From assembly GCF_927798115.1 (NCBI RefSeq), contig NZ_CAKMMG010000005.1, positions 62,001-126,000 on the forward strand: a DNA stretch of 64,000 nt. The letters are read 5' to 3'. Source of the DNA: Paenibacillus auburnensis. Lineage in GTDB: Bacteria; Bacillota; Bacilli; Paenibacillales; Paenibacillaceae. Numbering within the stretch: the stretch's first letter is position 1; each line of letters begins with the position of its first letter. The notes under the pieces are model-generated. The model saw only the letters and a list, made by a program, of their open reading frames with translations. It had not been told where the DNA came from and did no database searches. Positions 44,231 to 54,490 of the stretch are shown piece after piece. A program made the position numbers and the translations under genes.

Positions 44231-45218
44231 CGGAGATCACATCTTCAGCCGATATATTTTTAGTCAGCAGTCCTGTCTCCCGTGCCCAGGCAAAGGCTGC
44301 TTCTACTTCCTTCACATCCACTTGGTTCGCTGGCTGGTATTCCGGTACCTTAATCTCGTCTTTCAATGTTTCCGGGTAGCCTACTTCTTTAATGATCAGA
44401 TCAATATATTCCGATTGATCATGAGATTTCATATACTCTACCGCCTCATTATAAGCGGCATACATGTCGCGGATTGCCTGCGGTTTGGCATCAATTACGC
44501 TTTGCGGGAAGGCGAGCACAAACGGGTTGACACCAGCGGAATGTGTAGAACTAAGCACGCGCAGGCCGGCAGATTCCCCCATGGTCACGAAAGGCTCCGG
44601 CAGCACAGCGGCATCGGCTTTCTTGTTCTTAAGCAGCTCCAGACGGGTCGGGATCTGCGGCACTTCACTCACGGTGATATCCGCTTCGCTCAGGCCCGCC
44701 TGCTTCAGCATCATCGCTACTGTATATTGGGTGGACGTGTTCTTGGACAAAATAACGGTTTTACCCTTCAGATCCTTCACATCCTGGATCTCATCGTTAC
44801 CGGTCAGTAGGTCAAATTCACCAGTTGTTGTACTTGTGATCTTCACGTCCAGACCGGCTTCGTTATAGATCGAGATGGCCACCAGATCGGCGCTGATACC
44901 GTCTACTTTGCCTGCCTGGAACGCCACATCGCGGTCCTTGGCACTCTTGAAGGTCTGAATATCCAGATTGACGTTATGCTCCTTGTCGAAGCCTTGCTCA
45001 TGGGCGATGATAAAAGGAATGGCGTCGATCGAAGGCAGCAGGCCCAGTGTTACAACTGCTGCTTCCGCCGGAGCCTCAGTAGCAGCCGCTCCATTGGCCG
45101 AGCCTGTATTGCTGCCGCCGCTTGCTGTATTGTTATTGCCGCAGCCTGCCGCAACCATGCCTACCGCAGCGACCAGCATAAACAGCATCATCAGGTGTTT
45201 CCAGTTCTTTCTTTTCAT
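44211..45218 (-). CDS. NMT1/SsuA-type solute-binding lipoprotein
   Basis: 335 residues from ATG 45218 (MKRKNWKHLMML) behind AGGAAG. The lipoprotein signal ends in VAAGC (about Cys26), followed by an Asn/Gly/Ser tether. The binding domain shows LGLLPSIDAIPFIIAHEQGF, then VDGISADLVAI and the hinge KTVILSKNTSTQYTVAMML, as in NMT1/THI5-like and SsuA-like proteins. First gene of the operon. The ligand cannot be told apart within this superfamily. Confidence 0.88.
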   Translation of the reverse strand: MKRKNWKHLMMLFMLVAAVGMVAAGCGNNNTASGGSNTGSANGAAATEAPAEAAVVTLGLLPSIDAIPFIIAHEQGFDKEHNVNLDIQTFKSAKDRDVAFQAGKVDGISADLVAISIYNEAGLDVKITSTTTGEFDLLTGNDEIQDVKDLKGKTVILSKNTSTQYTVAMMLKQAGLSEADITVSEVPQIPTRLELLKNKKADAAVLPEPFVTMGESAGLRVLSSTHSAGVNPFVLAFPQSVIDAKPQAIRDMYAAYNEAVEYMKSHDQSEYIDLIIKEVGYPETLKDEIKVPEYQPANQVDVKEVEAAFAWARETGLLTKNISAEDVISDVQFKN

Positions 45219-45384
45219 GAATCTTCCTGCCTCCATCTCTTCTCTAGTATATTTTGCTTGCGCATTTATTCACATAAGGGCATAGAGAATCCTTTATGCT
45301 CCCCCGGGAAGCGTAAGTAATGCAATTTTACACCCATTGCCCTATTTTGTATATTTATAAATTTAAATAATAACGGCTGCATAT

Positions 45385-45432
45385 AAAAAAACGATAGTGT
45401 TCCAGCGCCTCCACCGGCTCTGCACTATCGTT
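45385..45432 (-). terminator. terminator of the ger operon
   Basis: AACGATAGTGC pairs with GCACTATCGTT-like arms (minus strand) with GGAGGCGC in the loop, followed by T7. It starts about 40 bases after the GerC stop. Confidence 0.88.
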
Positions 45433-45468
45433 ATATTAGTGTGTATGAGATATAACCAGCATCTACCT

Positions 45469-46572
45469 TCAGCTATATTTGCCATAGTCTTTGATGAGTA
45501 CTTTGGTATGACACTTTACTTCTATCTCAGGATACACTTCTTTCCAATTTAAACTAGTCCATTCCTTGTAGTTCAGCCCGTTCCGCACATAAGATCCGAT
45601 TCCCAGGCTGTCTACGTTATGCTCCTGCATCTGCTCCACCATCTTATCTGCCTTGGCCGTGATATATTCGGATATCTTCTGTTCTAATTCATGACGTGCC
45701 TTGCTCTCATTAATCTTTTCTTCTCCGGTGTATTCAAGTACTGAGCCTTGGATGGAAGCATAGATGTCCACCTTAAAGCGCCCGCCCGCCAGTTGATGCA
45801 CTTTGATCTTGCGTTTATTTAACAGGGAGCTTAACATGACGACCACAGGTCTGCCATCCTTCTCCCCTAAATTAATCGCAGCTTCCCCCTGCCTGAGATC
45901 ATCGCGGAACAGGGCAAAGATAATCCCGTCCTCCGCCGGAATCCTCATCACATACCGGTCCTCCTGAAACATGGCAACGCCTTCAATGACCACCTTGTCT
46001 CCCCCGTCTTTTACAATCGGAGCTACAGGGTCAATGCCGTCATCGTTGAAATCCCTGGAGAACTCATATAGCGTGGTTGCCGGGACACTATTGCCGTAAG
46101 ATTCCTTATCCAGCAAATGGGTGATATAGCGCCCTGTATCGTTATGCGACTTGAACGTCTTGGACAGCAGATCTCCTGCATCCCCTTCAACTACGGTTAC
46201 TCTGACTCCCAGCGCGATAGAGGGATCTCGCAGGAGTGTATCGATATAATCGCCTAAGCCCTCCTTTGCCAGCTTTATTCCGTATAAGGTCTCTCTTACC
46301 TGCCCGCTGACCACCTTCAGATCGGTTTGCAGGGAGAACTGCAGCCGCGCTGATTTTAGGCTGTCGCTTACAGTCGTCATGAGTTCACGGCGGACCTTAG
46401 ATGTGGGATCTGTAACCGGAACGCAATAGGTCACCTTGAGCCGTTTATCGTCCATGAGATCATAGCTTGCCGTCTGGACCATCCCCAGCTTTTCAAGTAT
46501 CCGCTCATCACTTTTGCAGCCGGCTAACAGCAGCAGAAGAAGAATCGCAGGAATTAGCCGCAGCTTAAACAT
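45469..46572 (-). CDS. Ger(x)C-family spore germination lipoprotein
   Basis: 367 residues, lipoprotein signal with LLLAGC (Cys19), then the GerC N-terminal domain (KTFKSHNDTGRYITHLLDKE) and C-terminal domain (LEQKISEYITAKADKMVEQMQ to HTKVLIKDYG). C subunit of a nutrient germinant receptor at the spore inner membrane. Eight-base overlap with the GerB gene; start after AAAGGAGG. The ligand class of the receptor cannot be told. Confidence 0.94.
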   Translation of the reverse strand: MFKLRLIPAILLLLLLAGCKSDERILEKLGMVQTASYDLMDDKRLKVTYCVPVTDPTSKVRRELMTTVSDSLKSARLQFSLQTDLKVVSGQVRETLYGIKLAKEGLGDYIDTLLRDPSIALGVRVTVVEGDAGDLLSKTFKSHNDTGRYITHLLDKESYGNSVPATTLYEFSRDFNDDGIDPVAPIVKDGGDKVVIEGVAMFQEDRYVMRIPAEDGIIFALFRDDLRQGEAAINLGEKDGRPVVVMLSSLLNKRKIKVHQLAGGRFKVDIYASIQGSVLEYTGEEKINESKARHELEQKISEYITAKADKMVEQMQEHNVDSLGIGSYVRNGLNYKEWTSLNWKEVYPEIEVKCHTKVLIKDYGKYS

Positions 46573-47653
46573 GGGAAGCCCCTCCTTTCCGTTGAATAAG
46601 CAGGATCATGATCAATAACAGGGGGAGAACAAAGGCAATACCCGTCACCACATAGCCCAAGTTAGTAATCCAGACATTGACCTGATCCAGAGTCTTGGGA
46701 ACAAAAGAGATACAATAGGAGATGCCTAGCAAAATGACCAGTAGTACCGGTGTTTTCACCTTTGGCACGATTCTTTGTATACTCAATTGCGCAGCCCACC
46801 AATACATCACAACCGTGACCAGGACTAAAAACAGAAAAAAACCGTAAAGCAGGTTTTCAAGCCGTTCAATAAACGGCAACTGGATATAGGCCAGTAGGTC
46901 CAGCACGGGATACAGCAGCTTTTTTAACTGACCCGGGCCGAAGAAGCCGAAACAGATCAGCGACAGACAGATGTAGACGAAGGATAAAAAAGCATTTCCG
47001 GCATAGATAGCGGCCATCGACTTTTTACTTTTATTCTTATTTACATAGGGTAATAGCAGAATGGACAGCTCATATCCTAAATAAGCGGCATACACTTCCA
47101 TCGCCCCTTTCACCTGGTCATGCCCGCCATGAAGAATGAACGGAGTAAACCTCGCCCAGCGAAAAGAAGGGAAGAACCACAGCAGCAGTCCAAACATCCA
47201 AATAGTCATCCAAAAGAAGAGGGTTACCGCATTGGACATCTTGTAGATTCCTTTGATCAGCATCATAAAGGCGAGCACGTCGATAGCCAGCTTAAACAGC
47301 ATCGGATTGGTTGTCGGGAAAGCAAGCATTTGAAAGAGCAGCACATATTTTTTGCCGATCATACAGCCAAAAACAAGCCAAACTGCTGTTAACCCCAGAT
47401 AAAATGGATACAAAATCACCTTTGTAACCGACTGTTCCATAATTTCAAAGATTGAGCGCCCCTTCCCCAGCTGAAAAACCAAGGTGATCAAATAAATATT
47501 AAATGACGACAGCAGCAGACACGGGATTAACACAAGCCATCCGTTCGTTCCGAAATAATCCGCAAGACTGCGCGGCAGGGTAAAGATAACGATTCCCGAC
47601 TGAGTCATGTATACAAGAACGGCAATATGAAAGGGACTAAGCTTTTCTGGCAT
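46565..47653 (-). CDS. GerAB-family germination permease
   Basis: About 362 residues with ten hydrophobic helices of the amino-acid/polyamine permease type; B subunit of the germinant receptor and the likely ligand-binding part. Start taken at ATG 47653 (MPEKLSPFHIAVLVYM), with AGGA nine bases before. An ATG three codons upstream (47662) is possible; the 34 residues before that are the GerA gene in another frame. Placed between the A and C subunit genes, as usual. Confidence 0.93.
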   Translation of the reverse strand: MPEKLSPFHIAVLVYMTQSGIVIFTLPRSLADYFGTNGWLVLIPCLLLSSFNIYLITLVFQLGKGRSIFEIMEQSVTKVILYPFYLGLTAVWLVFGCMIGKKYVLLFQMLAFPTTNPMLFKLAIDVLAFMMLIKGIYKMSNAVTLFFWMTIWMFGLLLWFFPSFRWARFTPFILHGGHDQVKGAMEVYAAYLGYELSILLLPYVNKNKSKKSMAAIYAGNAFLSFVYICLSLICFGFFGPGQLKKLLYPVLDLLAYIQLPFIERLENLLYGFFLFLVLVTVVMYWWAAQLSIQRIVPKVKTPVLLVILLGISYCISFVPKTLDQVNVWITNLGYVVTGIAFVLPLLLIMILLIQRKGGASHV

Positions 47654-47664
47654 ATCTACCATTC

Positions 47665-49086
47665 CTACTTTCTGTTTTTTTGCCTTACCCGGTTGGAGGT
47701 TCCCACCTGTGAGGGCCGGGTTCTGAGCATGGAAAAGGGTGCCCGGATGAATACATCCTTCCAATCCCCTGACTTCATCGGTGCAACGGGCATGACATAG
47801 GACGTACCCAGACTGGTAAGACCGGATAGATGAATCACAACAGCTGCAATTCCCATCACCAGCCCCATATTGCCCCAGACTCCGGACAAAATGATGATCC
47901 CGAACCGGATCAGCCGGATAGAAGCGCTCATCATATAGCTGGGAATGACAAAGGACGCGATGGCGGAGGAAGCCACGGCAATAATCAGCACATTACTGGT
48001 CAGACCGGCCTGTACCGCCGCCTGTCCGATTACAATACCGCCTACGATCCCTATGGTCTGGCCGATCTTGGTAGGCAGACGGGCGCCCGCCTCACGCAGC
48101 AGCTCAATCATGATCTCCATGAGCAGCGCCTCATAGACCGGAGGGAAAGGGACTCTGTTGCGTGATTCGGCCAGCGTTCTCAGCAGTGCTTCTGGAATCA
48201 TCTCGTAATGAAAAGTGGTCACGGAGACATACATCGCCGTAAAGGTTACGGTAATTATCAATGCCAGAAATCTAAGCAGCCGCAAGGCCGTACCGAGTGC
48301 CCAACGCTGGTAGTAATCATCGGGAGAAGAGAAAAATTCAAAAAATGCAGCAGGTGCGCTGATCGCTGTAGGGCTGTTGTCAACAATGGCAACAATCCGT
48401 CCGGCAGCGAGCTTGGATGCGACAACATCCGGCCTTTCTGTAATGAGGAATTGGGGAAACACCGAATTCGGCATGTCCTCAATAAATTGGGTCAGCATTC
48501 CCCCGTCGTTAAGTGTATCCGTCTCAATGCTTTGAATCCGCCGCCCCATATCTTCAACAAACACCGGATTGGCAACATCCTTGATATAGAGCAAATAAAC
48601 AGCTGTTTTGGATATTTCACCGACAGCGAATTTTCTGATTTTGAGATGGGGACTTTTGAGTCTACCCCGGATTAAGGATATGTTCGTAAGCGCCGACTCA
48701 ACAAAAGCATCATGAGGGCCTGCAATAATCGTTTCGGTCTCCGACTGCTGCACACTGCGTGCCTCGGGGCCATATACATCCAGTAAATAGACCATCCCCC
48801 GGTGAAAAATGGCAACATTGCCTTCCAGGATGCCGACAACTGCCTGTTTGGGATCACTTACGGGGGTGAATTGCGACTGCAGCAGCAGCTGGTCAACCTC
48901 ATCCAGTCCGATTTTGGAAAAGGGCTCCTGAATCTCTTTGATGAATGAAGTCGTGTCCACCAGATGCGAAAAATACACAATATCAGTCTCAATTTCCGGA
49001 TAGGACCGATGGTTCAAATCGGCGCATTGATCGAACTCTTCAAGAATATGTCCAAGCGAAAGCGGATTGTGCGCCATCGAACTCAT
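47665..49086 (-). CDS. GerA-family germination protein
   Basis: 473 residues from ATG 49086 behind GGGAGGG. A long soluble N-terminal half with VVGILEGNVAIFHRGMVYLLDV and ETIIAGPHDAFVESALTNISLIRGRLKSP is followed by four to five membrane helices (LRFLALIITVTFTAMYVSVT, then a VGGIVIGQAAVQAGL block). First gene of the gerABC operon. Expected to be made in the forespore under sigma-G, though I could not define that promoter. Confidence 0.94.
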   Translation of the reverse strand: MSSMAHNPLSLGHILEEFDQCADLNHRSYPEIETDIVYFSHLVDTTSFIKEIQEPFSKIGLDEVDQLLLQSQFTPVSDPKQAVVGILEGNVAIFHRGMVYLLDVYGPEARSVQQSETETIIAGPHDAFVESALTNISLIRGRLKSPHLKIRKFAVGEISKTAVYLLYIKDVANPVFVEDMGRRIQSIETDTLNDGGMLTQFIEDMPNSVFPQFLITERPDVVASKLAAGRIVAIVDNSPTAISAPAAFFEFFSSPDDYYQRWALGTALRLLRFLALIITVTFTAMYVSVTTFHYEMIPEALLRTLAESRNRVPFPPVYEALLMEIMIELLREAGARLPTKIGQTIGIVGGIVIGQAAVQAGLTSNVLIIAVASSAIASFVIPSYMMSASIRLIRFGIIILSGVWGNMGLVMGIAAVVIHLSGLTSLGTSYVMPVAPMKSGDWKDVFIRAPFSMLRTRPSQVGTSNRVRQKNRK

Positions 49087-49152
49087 TGAACACCCTCCCT
49101 GCAACTACTATTTTCGGGTAGTATTCCCAAAAACCGCATGGATATTTATAGC

Positions 49153-49190
49153 AAAAAAACCTCCGTTACCCGGTAAGGGTAACGGAGGTT
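49153..49190 (-). terminator. terminator of the amino-sugar operon
   Basis: AACCTCCGTTACC pairs with GGTAACGGAGGTT, T7 on the minus strand. It lies about 85 bases after the GH84 stop and marks the end of a roughly 10.4-kb operon. Confidence 0.9.
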
Positions 49191-49274
49191 CTGCCAGATC
49201 TTATAGGACTTCGCCGGTAACGGCTGAACCGCAACGGTCCGTTCGCGGAGCGTCAAACAGAACTTTAGGAGCGG

Positions 49275-51005
49275 TTAGGTTACGTCCTCAGCTTCCAAAG
49301 TCAGCCGGTATCCGCTTTTCTCCTCCTGGACAGCAAGTCCCCAGGCTTCAGCCGCTCTCCAGGCCGGATCACTGCCCAGCCGGACCTTAAAGGCCTGACA
49401 GGCTTCGGCCCGCCCTCTTAATTCATCATTGCTTCCGGGTCCGGCCGTCCCGCTCCCGGTTCCGGTCACCTTCCGCCGTACCGCTCTCCACAGCTCTACA
49501 TCCGCCAGGGCTCTGTCCAGCCAAGGTCCTGCTTCTTCCTTAAATTTGCTGTTGTCCCATTGAATTAACCGGGAGACGGTGCTCTCCAGACGGCCGAAAT
49601 ATACATCGAGCCTGCCCATATCTTTGGTCTTCAAAGCCTCGTTCAGTTCCTCATATCCGCCATTATAGAGCTGGCTGTTCAGATTCTGTCGGCAGAAGAA
49701 CATCATATCCTCTGCGAGCTCTCCGGCAAATTCCCGGACCGACAGCTCCCAGGACAGCTCCGGCATATAACGTTCACTGTTCCACATGTAGTGGGCCAAT
49801 GTATTGAGCGTAATTTTGGAGCATTCCCATTGAACCATCGGATTCGCTACCACCGCCTGATGCCCGGTCCGGCCAAGCTGTGAATAACGCCCGCGGACCG
49901 GGTCCAGAAACAGCCGGTCGTAGTCGGCATCATTAACCGGTATGTTATCCCACAGCCACAGCTCATGCCCGTAATAACGGTGATTATCCTGTGCATGCCT
50001 GCTTCCGATTTGCCGGGCAAAGACGGCGGAACCCGTCCAGAATACCTTGATGTCAGCATGCAGCTTCTCGCGGATATCCCTTTTATATTCAGTATCCCAA
50101 TAGGACCAGTATTCCGAGGGGCACATCGCCAGTGTAAACCCCGGCAATTGAGAGCTTAAATAGGTATGGACGCAGTTTGCCACATAGGCGTGAGCCAGCC
50201 CGGAGCGTTCCAGGTAATGAAGGTTATCCCCCGACAGTGCATAGTTGATATCATCCATCAGCAGGGCAAAATGCCGGACACCGATGGAGATCATCGCTGC
50301 CAGCTTCGCTTCCAGACTGGCAAAATCCGTCCTGCTGCGAAACTGCAGATCGTTCCCCGGACTAATGCAATAATAGAAGTCCACCAGATGATCATCACAT
50401 TCCTGCTTCAGCTCTGCAATCCGGGCAAAAACATCCTCAGGATAAGGCTCACGCCACAGCTCGCGGTGATAAGCATCATCCTTCGGGGCATACATAAAGG
50501 CGTTCATCCGGTGATCCGCTATATAGTGTACAGCATCCATCCGGTCTTCAAAGCTCCACGGCGTGCCGTAGAAGCCCTCAATAATGCCGCGGACCGGAAA
50601 AGAGGGCTCATCGTGAATGGTTGCCACCGGCAGCTGGCACTTGCCGTCTTCCATGCTCAGCAGCCGGGTGAGCGCATCCATCCCAAACTTTAGTCCTCTT
50701 TTATTGGAGGCAGCTATTATTATCTTACCGTCCTTGCTAATCTCCAGCTGATAACCGTCCGGCTTAAGCGCTCCGTCATATTCAAGCTCGAGAGTGATAT
50801 TGGCAGGCTCGGTAGCCTCCTCTCCTTCTGATTCTTCAATCATTACAATCCGGTTATCAGCAGCAAGCGGACTTTCGTATTTCTGGATCATGGAAAATTT
50901 GGAAGACAGCCTGCATCGCAGCTGCTGCCCTTCCAGCACCAGTACCTCGCCCTGATCATAATAGTCACGGAAGTAATACTGCCTTTCCCTTAGCGGCATA
51001 GCCAT
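49275..51005 (-). CDS. GH84 beta-N-acetylglucosaminidase
   Basis: 576 residues. Start ATG 51005 (MAMPLRERQYYF), seven bases after GGAGG. An N-terminal GH20b-like domain (1-130) precedes the GH84 barrel, opened by PVRGIIEGFYGTPWS (about 137-151) and YAPKDDAYHRELW, with the catalytic Asp251-Asp252 pair in FALLMDDINYAL. The mechanism is substrate-assisted and needs the N-acetyl group. No signal peptide is seen, so it acts on imported oligosaccharides. Last gene of the operon, 24 bases after the secreted GHL10 gene. Removes terminal beta-GlcNAc; the precise substrate is unknown. Confidence 0.88.
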   Translation of the reverse strand: MAMPLRERQYYFRDYYDQGEVLVLEGQQLRCRLSSKFSMIQKYESPLAADNRIVMIEESEGEEATEPANITLELEYDGALKPDGYQLEISKDGKIIIAASNKRGLKFGMDALTRLLSMEDGKCQLPVATIHDEPSFPVRGIIEGFYGTPWSFEDRMDAVHYIADHRMNAFMYAPKDDAYHRELWREPYPEDVFARIAELKQECDDHLVDFYYCISPGNDLQFRSRTDFASLEAKLAAMISIGVRHFALLMDDINYALSGDNLHYLERSGLAHAYVANCVHTYLSSQLPGFTLAMCPSEYWSYWDTEYKRDIREKLHADIKVFWTGSAVFARQIGSRHAQDNHRYYGHELWLWDNIPVNDADYDRLFLDPVRGRYSQLGRTGHQAVVANPMVQWECSKITLNTLAHYMWNSERYMPELSWELSVREFAGELAEDMMFFCRQNLNSQLYNGGYEELNEALKTKDMGRLDVYFGRLESTVSRLIQWDNSKFKEEAGPWLDRALADVELWRAVRRKVTGTGSGTAGPGSNDELRGRAEACQAFKVRLGSDPAWRAAEAWGLAVQEEKSGYRLTLEAEDVT

Positions 51006-51029
51006 ATTCACGCCTCCATTGCGCTGCAC

Positions 51030-52763
51030 TTAGTTCGTAATCTTCACATTTCCAAACACGGCCTTATTCCGCGAGTCATCTCCGGGATTGCTGAGCGCCA
51101 GGCCGATATACACCTTGCTGGTCATCGGAACCTGAACTGATCCTACCGTCTGCCAGCTTGTTCCGTTGGATGAAATGGCCCCAGTAAAGGTATTTCCGCT
51201 CCGGGTCAGCTTCAGCCACTTGGGAGCCGTTGCAGCCGCAGTATGGTCGGCGGTAACACCGGTGGTCGCTGCACGGTACTGGAAGCTTGCACCATTCTCA
51301 GGGGTAAGCATCATATCTACATGCTTCGCATCATGATTAAGCGTCTCGCGGATCATCACTCCGGCTTTGGCCCAGCCGTCCAGGCGGCTGAAGGACTGTA
51401 CCTTAACAATAATCTCGGCATTGCCTCTCAGGGATTGATAGATATAATTCAGCTGATCGCCATTTCCCCAGATGTCCGTAGAGCTGCTGCTCACCATAAA
51501 TTGCTTATTTGAGGAGCTGTACGTAACCGTCCCTGGCTGGGAGCCGATATTCCGCGCCTTCCATCCGGCCGGCAATTGGGCAGGATAGTCCTGATCCTCC
51601 GGGGACGTCCAGTCCGGCGTCGGCCAGGTTTCACGTTCATGGATTTTGATCAGCTCGGATTCCGGCCACGCCCCGTAAGCAAAGAAGGACAGCCGCTTTA
51701 CGCCCGGGTAATTCTGGCGGATTCCCTGGTATATCTCCTGGTATTGATCGTCTGTCCAGTCATTATCCAGCGTCGCCACAATTTCCGCCTGGCTGCCGTT
51801 GATTCGGTCGCTTGTATCCTTCAGGATTCCGTAAGACGTGCTGTACACCCAGTCGCTGTTGAAATCCCAGTCGTCGAAATAGGCCATAGGGGCAACAAAA
51901 TCAATATCATCCTTAAATTTGGCTACATTCTGTCCGACTTCCGTAAATTCAGGCGGCAAAATATACACCCCGAGCTGCACATCCGGGTTCGCTGACTGGT
52001 TAATGTCTTCGCGGATATCGCCCACGTACTCGCCAATCTGTTCGGTTCTCCATTCATTCCACTGCTGCCGCTTCGCCGAATCGGTATTGAAATTAATGGT
52101 CAGCGGTGAATAACCGAACTGTGCCTGGTATTTCGCCACCGTGTAATCGCTGACGTCCATGTTGTAATTGTCGAAGCGGATCCAGTCCAGCACGACGCCG
52201 TCAACATCATAATTATCGATTACTTCCTGAATAATGGAGCGTTCATACTCCTGCACTTCCTGGCGGATCGGATTAACGAAATATTCGTTGCCGTTCGAAC
52301 CCTTAAACGGCGTCCGCACCCCGTTCACCAGCGCCTGCATCTGCCATTCCGGGTGTTTCAGGAAGGCCTCCTGATCATGAAACTGCGGAATCCAGGCATG
52401 AACCTTGATCCCAGCGGCATGGGCGGCCGTGACAACCTCCTGCAGGGCATCGAAATTCTCATAGCCCTGGGCAATTGGAGCGATATCACTCTGATAGAAC
52501 ACACGACCGGACGGAACCTCGTCATCCTCATCCTGCTTCACGTTCATGCTGATGACATCAACGCCGTAGGTCTTGGACAGTGCGATAAAATTCGTGACAT
52601 CCGTCTTATTCTTGAACTGATTAACGGTCCGGACAATAACCTCCGTCTCAAAAGGAGTATTGCTCTCCCCCGCAGCCTTAACAGGAGCAGAAGTGCCTAT
52701 GACCGGAATAACCAATAAGAAGCTCAGCGCCGCAATGAATCTCTTTTTGAATGTAAATGTCAT
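51030..52763 (-). CDS. secreted GHL10-family glycoside hydrolase-like protein with C-terminal sandwich domain
   Basis: 577 residues. Signal peptide 1-30 (VKA cleavage). A TIM barrel of the GHL10/DUF187 type spans about 38-375: DVISMNVKQDED, GIKVHAWIPQFHDQEAFLKHPEW, VDGVVLDWIRFDNYNMD and DIDFVAPMAYFDDWDF. The C-terminal ~180 residues form a DUF1349-like/laminin-G-like jelly roll (RLDGWAKAGVMIRETL, ASFQYRAATTG). E. coli DigH of the same family cuts peptide-stripped peptidoglycan glycans, so an outside-acting glycan endo-hydrolase is plausible. Start after GGAGGCGGG. Outermost step of the operon's pathway. Confidence 0.82.
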   Translation of the reverse strand: MTFTFKKRFIAALSFLLVIPVIGTSAPVKAAGESNTPFETEVIVRTVNQFKNKTDVTNFIALSKTYGVDVISMNVKQDEDDEVPSGRVFYQSDIAPIAQGYENFDALQEVVTAAHAAGIKVHAWIPQFHDQEAFLKHPEWQMQALVNGVRTPFKGSNGNEYFVNPIRQEVQEYERSIIQEVIDNYDVDGVVLDWIRFDNYNMDVSDYTVAKYQAQFGYSPLTINFNTDSAKRQQWNEWRTEQIGEYVGDIREDINQSANPDVQLGVYILPPEFTEVGQNVAKFKDDIDFVAPMAYFDDWDFNSDWVYSTSYGILKDTSDRINGSQAEIVATLDNDWTDDQYQEIYQGIRQNYPGVKRLSFFAYGAWPESELIKIHERETWPTPDWTSPEDQDYPAQLPAGWKARNIGSQPGTVTYSSSNKQFMVSSSSTDIWGNGDQLNYIYQSLRGNAEIIVKVQSFSRLDGWAKAGVMIRETLNHDAKHVDMMLTPENGASFQYRAATTGVTADHTAAATAPKWLKLTRSGNTFTGAISSNGTSWQTVGSVQVPMTSKVYIGLALSNPGDDSRNKAVFGNVKITN

Positions 52764-52809
52764 AATCCCGCCTCCGTATAATTAGTCTCATTCAGCCTTC
52801 AGACAAGAA

Positions 52810-54456
52810 TTATTTCGTCGCGTTGATTTTCTGCACATTCTCCTGCCATTTTTCAGTCTTGAACGCAAGCAGCTTATCCAGTCCGGCTTTATTGGCATTC
52901 TTCCTGGCCGTCTCCAATGCAGACAGCACTTCTTCATCCGACTTCGCCTGAACCATCTGGGCAAAGGCAAGCGTATGAATATCCTGAATATTCTGGGCGA
53001 TGATGCCGGTCTCTGTCTCCGGAACCGGGTCGGTATTCACGAACTCCGTAATATCCAGCGCCGTCTTCCAGGTGACTGTCGATTGCGCCACTGTCTCCCA
53101 TGATTTCTGATTGGCAGACAGTGAGGCTTCGAGGCTCATTTTTGCCGTATCAATAAAGGTTGTATTGCCCGCCCAGTTGAAATCCTCGAATTTGCGCATC
53201 GTTTCCGTACGCTCATTGGCCGGCGTAGTCTTGTATTTCTCGTTCGGAACCGGTGCACCGTCAGCATCCTCCTCATCCCAGTACAAGCCTTTCGGACCGA
53301 AGAACAGCACCTTCTGTCCCTCCGGACCCGTGATCCAGTCAAAATAAGCGAAGATCGCCTCCGGGTCCTCGGCCCTCGTCGTAATGACGTTCACATTCCA
53401 GCCCAGTGTCTCAAAGCCGCTTACAAAAACTTTGTTTTTGTCCAATCCCGCTTTGTGGACAGGCCAGATGATTTCATAACCGCTGTCCGGATTGTTCGCT
53501 GTCAGCGCCCGATGGCCTTCCGCCCCGTAGGTCGTGATGTTCGATTCAACCATGACCGCCACCCGGCCTGTATTTACCTTTTCTTTAACCGCATCCTGGG
53601 TCTGCTGCAGCGCATCCTGAGTAATCAGGCGTTCCCGGAACAGCTTGTTGATATAGAGCATCATTTCTTCATAGGAAGGATCATCATAGATCGGGAGCAG
53701 CTTGTCGCCTTCCGGATAACCCATAAGGGAGATGAATTTGCTGGTGGCATTCTCCCTGAACCCTCCATACATGATATCAAGGCCTGCCCCCTTCTCACCA
53801 ACCTCCAGAGGCACTACATCCGGGTATTTGTCACGTACCTGGAGCAGATACTGATACAGGTCGTCAAAGGTTTCCAGCGCCGGTCTGCCGAGCGCGTTAT
53901 AGATATCTTTATTGACCATCCAGCCGCCGTTGCCGAATTGCCCGGAGGTGTACCAGTTAGGAATCTGATAGATCTTGCCGTCCTCAGAGCGAAGCAGGTT
54001 CAGGGTGGACTCTTTTACATATTTCTTGAAGTTTGGATACTTCTCATAATAATCATCCAGCGCAACGAGTCTTCCGGCCTGCACCAGCCGTTCCACTGTG
54101 GAGCCCCGGTCGGTGAAGATGACATCCGGCAAATCGCCGCTGACGATCATAGTGTTAAGCTTTTCAGCGGAGGCTCCCCCTGACTGTATCGGCTCAACGG
54201 TAACCTTCCTGTTCGCCTGAATCCATCGGGTCGCCTCATTCTCTCCCCAGGGCGCTGTCGTCAGCCAGTCATAGTTACCATAAAAGCTGAAGGCTACGGG
54301 TTTAATTCCGGTGCCGTCATCCGCCGCGGCCGCGGTATTCGAATTTTCCCCGCCCGAATTCTGTGCAGCGCCGGAATTTCCGCCTCCGCTACAGGCCGTG
54401 AGCAGCAGCAGCAGAGTGACCGTCACAAGTGATACCCCTTTCAAGCGATTGCGCAT
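52810..54456 (-). CDS. extracellular solute-binding lipoprotein (CUT1, LplA type)
   Basis: 548 residues from ATG 54456 (MRNRLKGVSLVTVTLLLLL), preceded by AGAAGGA; an ATG seven codons upstream lacks a site. Lipobox LLTAC, Gly/Asn/Ser tether, then a two-lobe binding domain (GDLPDVIFTDRGSTVERLVQAG, YQIPNWYTSGQFGNGGWMVNK). Captures the oligosaccharide for the two permeases transcribed just before it. Ligand inferred from the operon to be a GlcNAc-containing glycan. Confidence 0.9.
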   Translation of the reverse strand: MRNRLKGVSLVTVTLLLLLTACSGGGNSGAAQNSGGENSNTAAAADDGTGIKPVAFSFYGNYDWLTTAPWGENEATRWIQANRKVTVEPIQSGGASAEKLNTMIVSGDLPDVIFTDRGSTVERLVQAGRLVALDDYYEKYPNFKKYVKESTLNLLRSEDGKIYQIPNWYTSGQFGNGGWMVNKDIYNALGRPALETFDDLYQYLLQVRDKYPDVVPLEVGEKGAGLDIMYGGFRENATSKFISLMGYPEGDKLLPIYDDPSYEEMMLYINKLFRERLITQDALQQTQDAVKEKVNTGRVAVMVESNITTYGAEGHRALTANNPDSGYEIIWPVHKAGLDKNKVFVSGFETLGWNVNVITTRAEDPEAIFAYFDWITGPEGQKVLFFGPKGLYWDEEDADGAPVPNEKYKTTPANERTETMRKFEDFNWAGNTTFIDTAKMSLEASLSANQKSWETVAQSTVTWKTALDITEFVNTDPVPETETGIIAQNIQDIHTLAFAQMVQAKSDEEVLSALETARKNANKAGLDKLLAFKTEKWQENVQKINATK

Positions 54457-54490
54457 TCGTTTTCCTTCTTTCTTCATGAAATGGAGACTG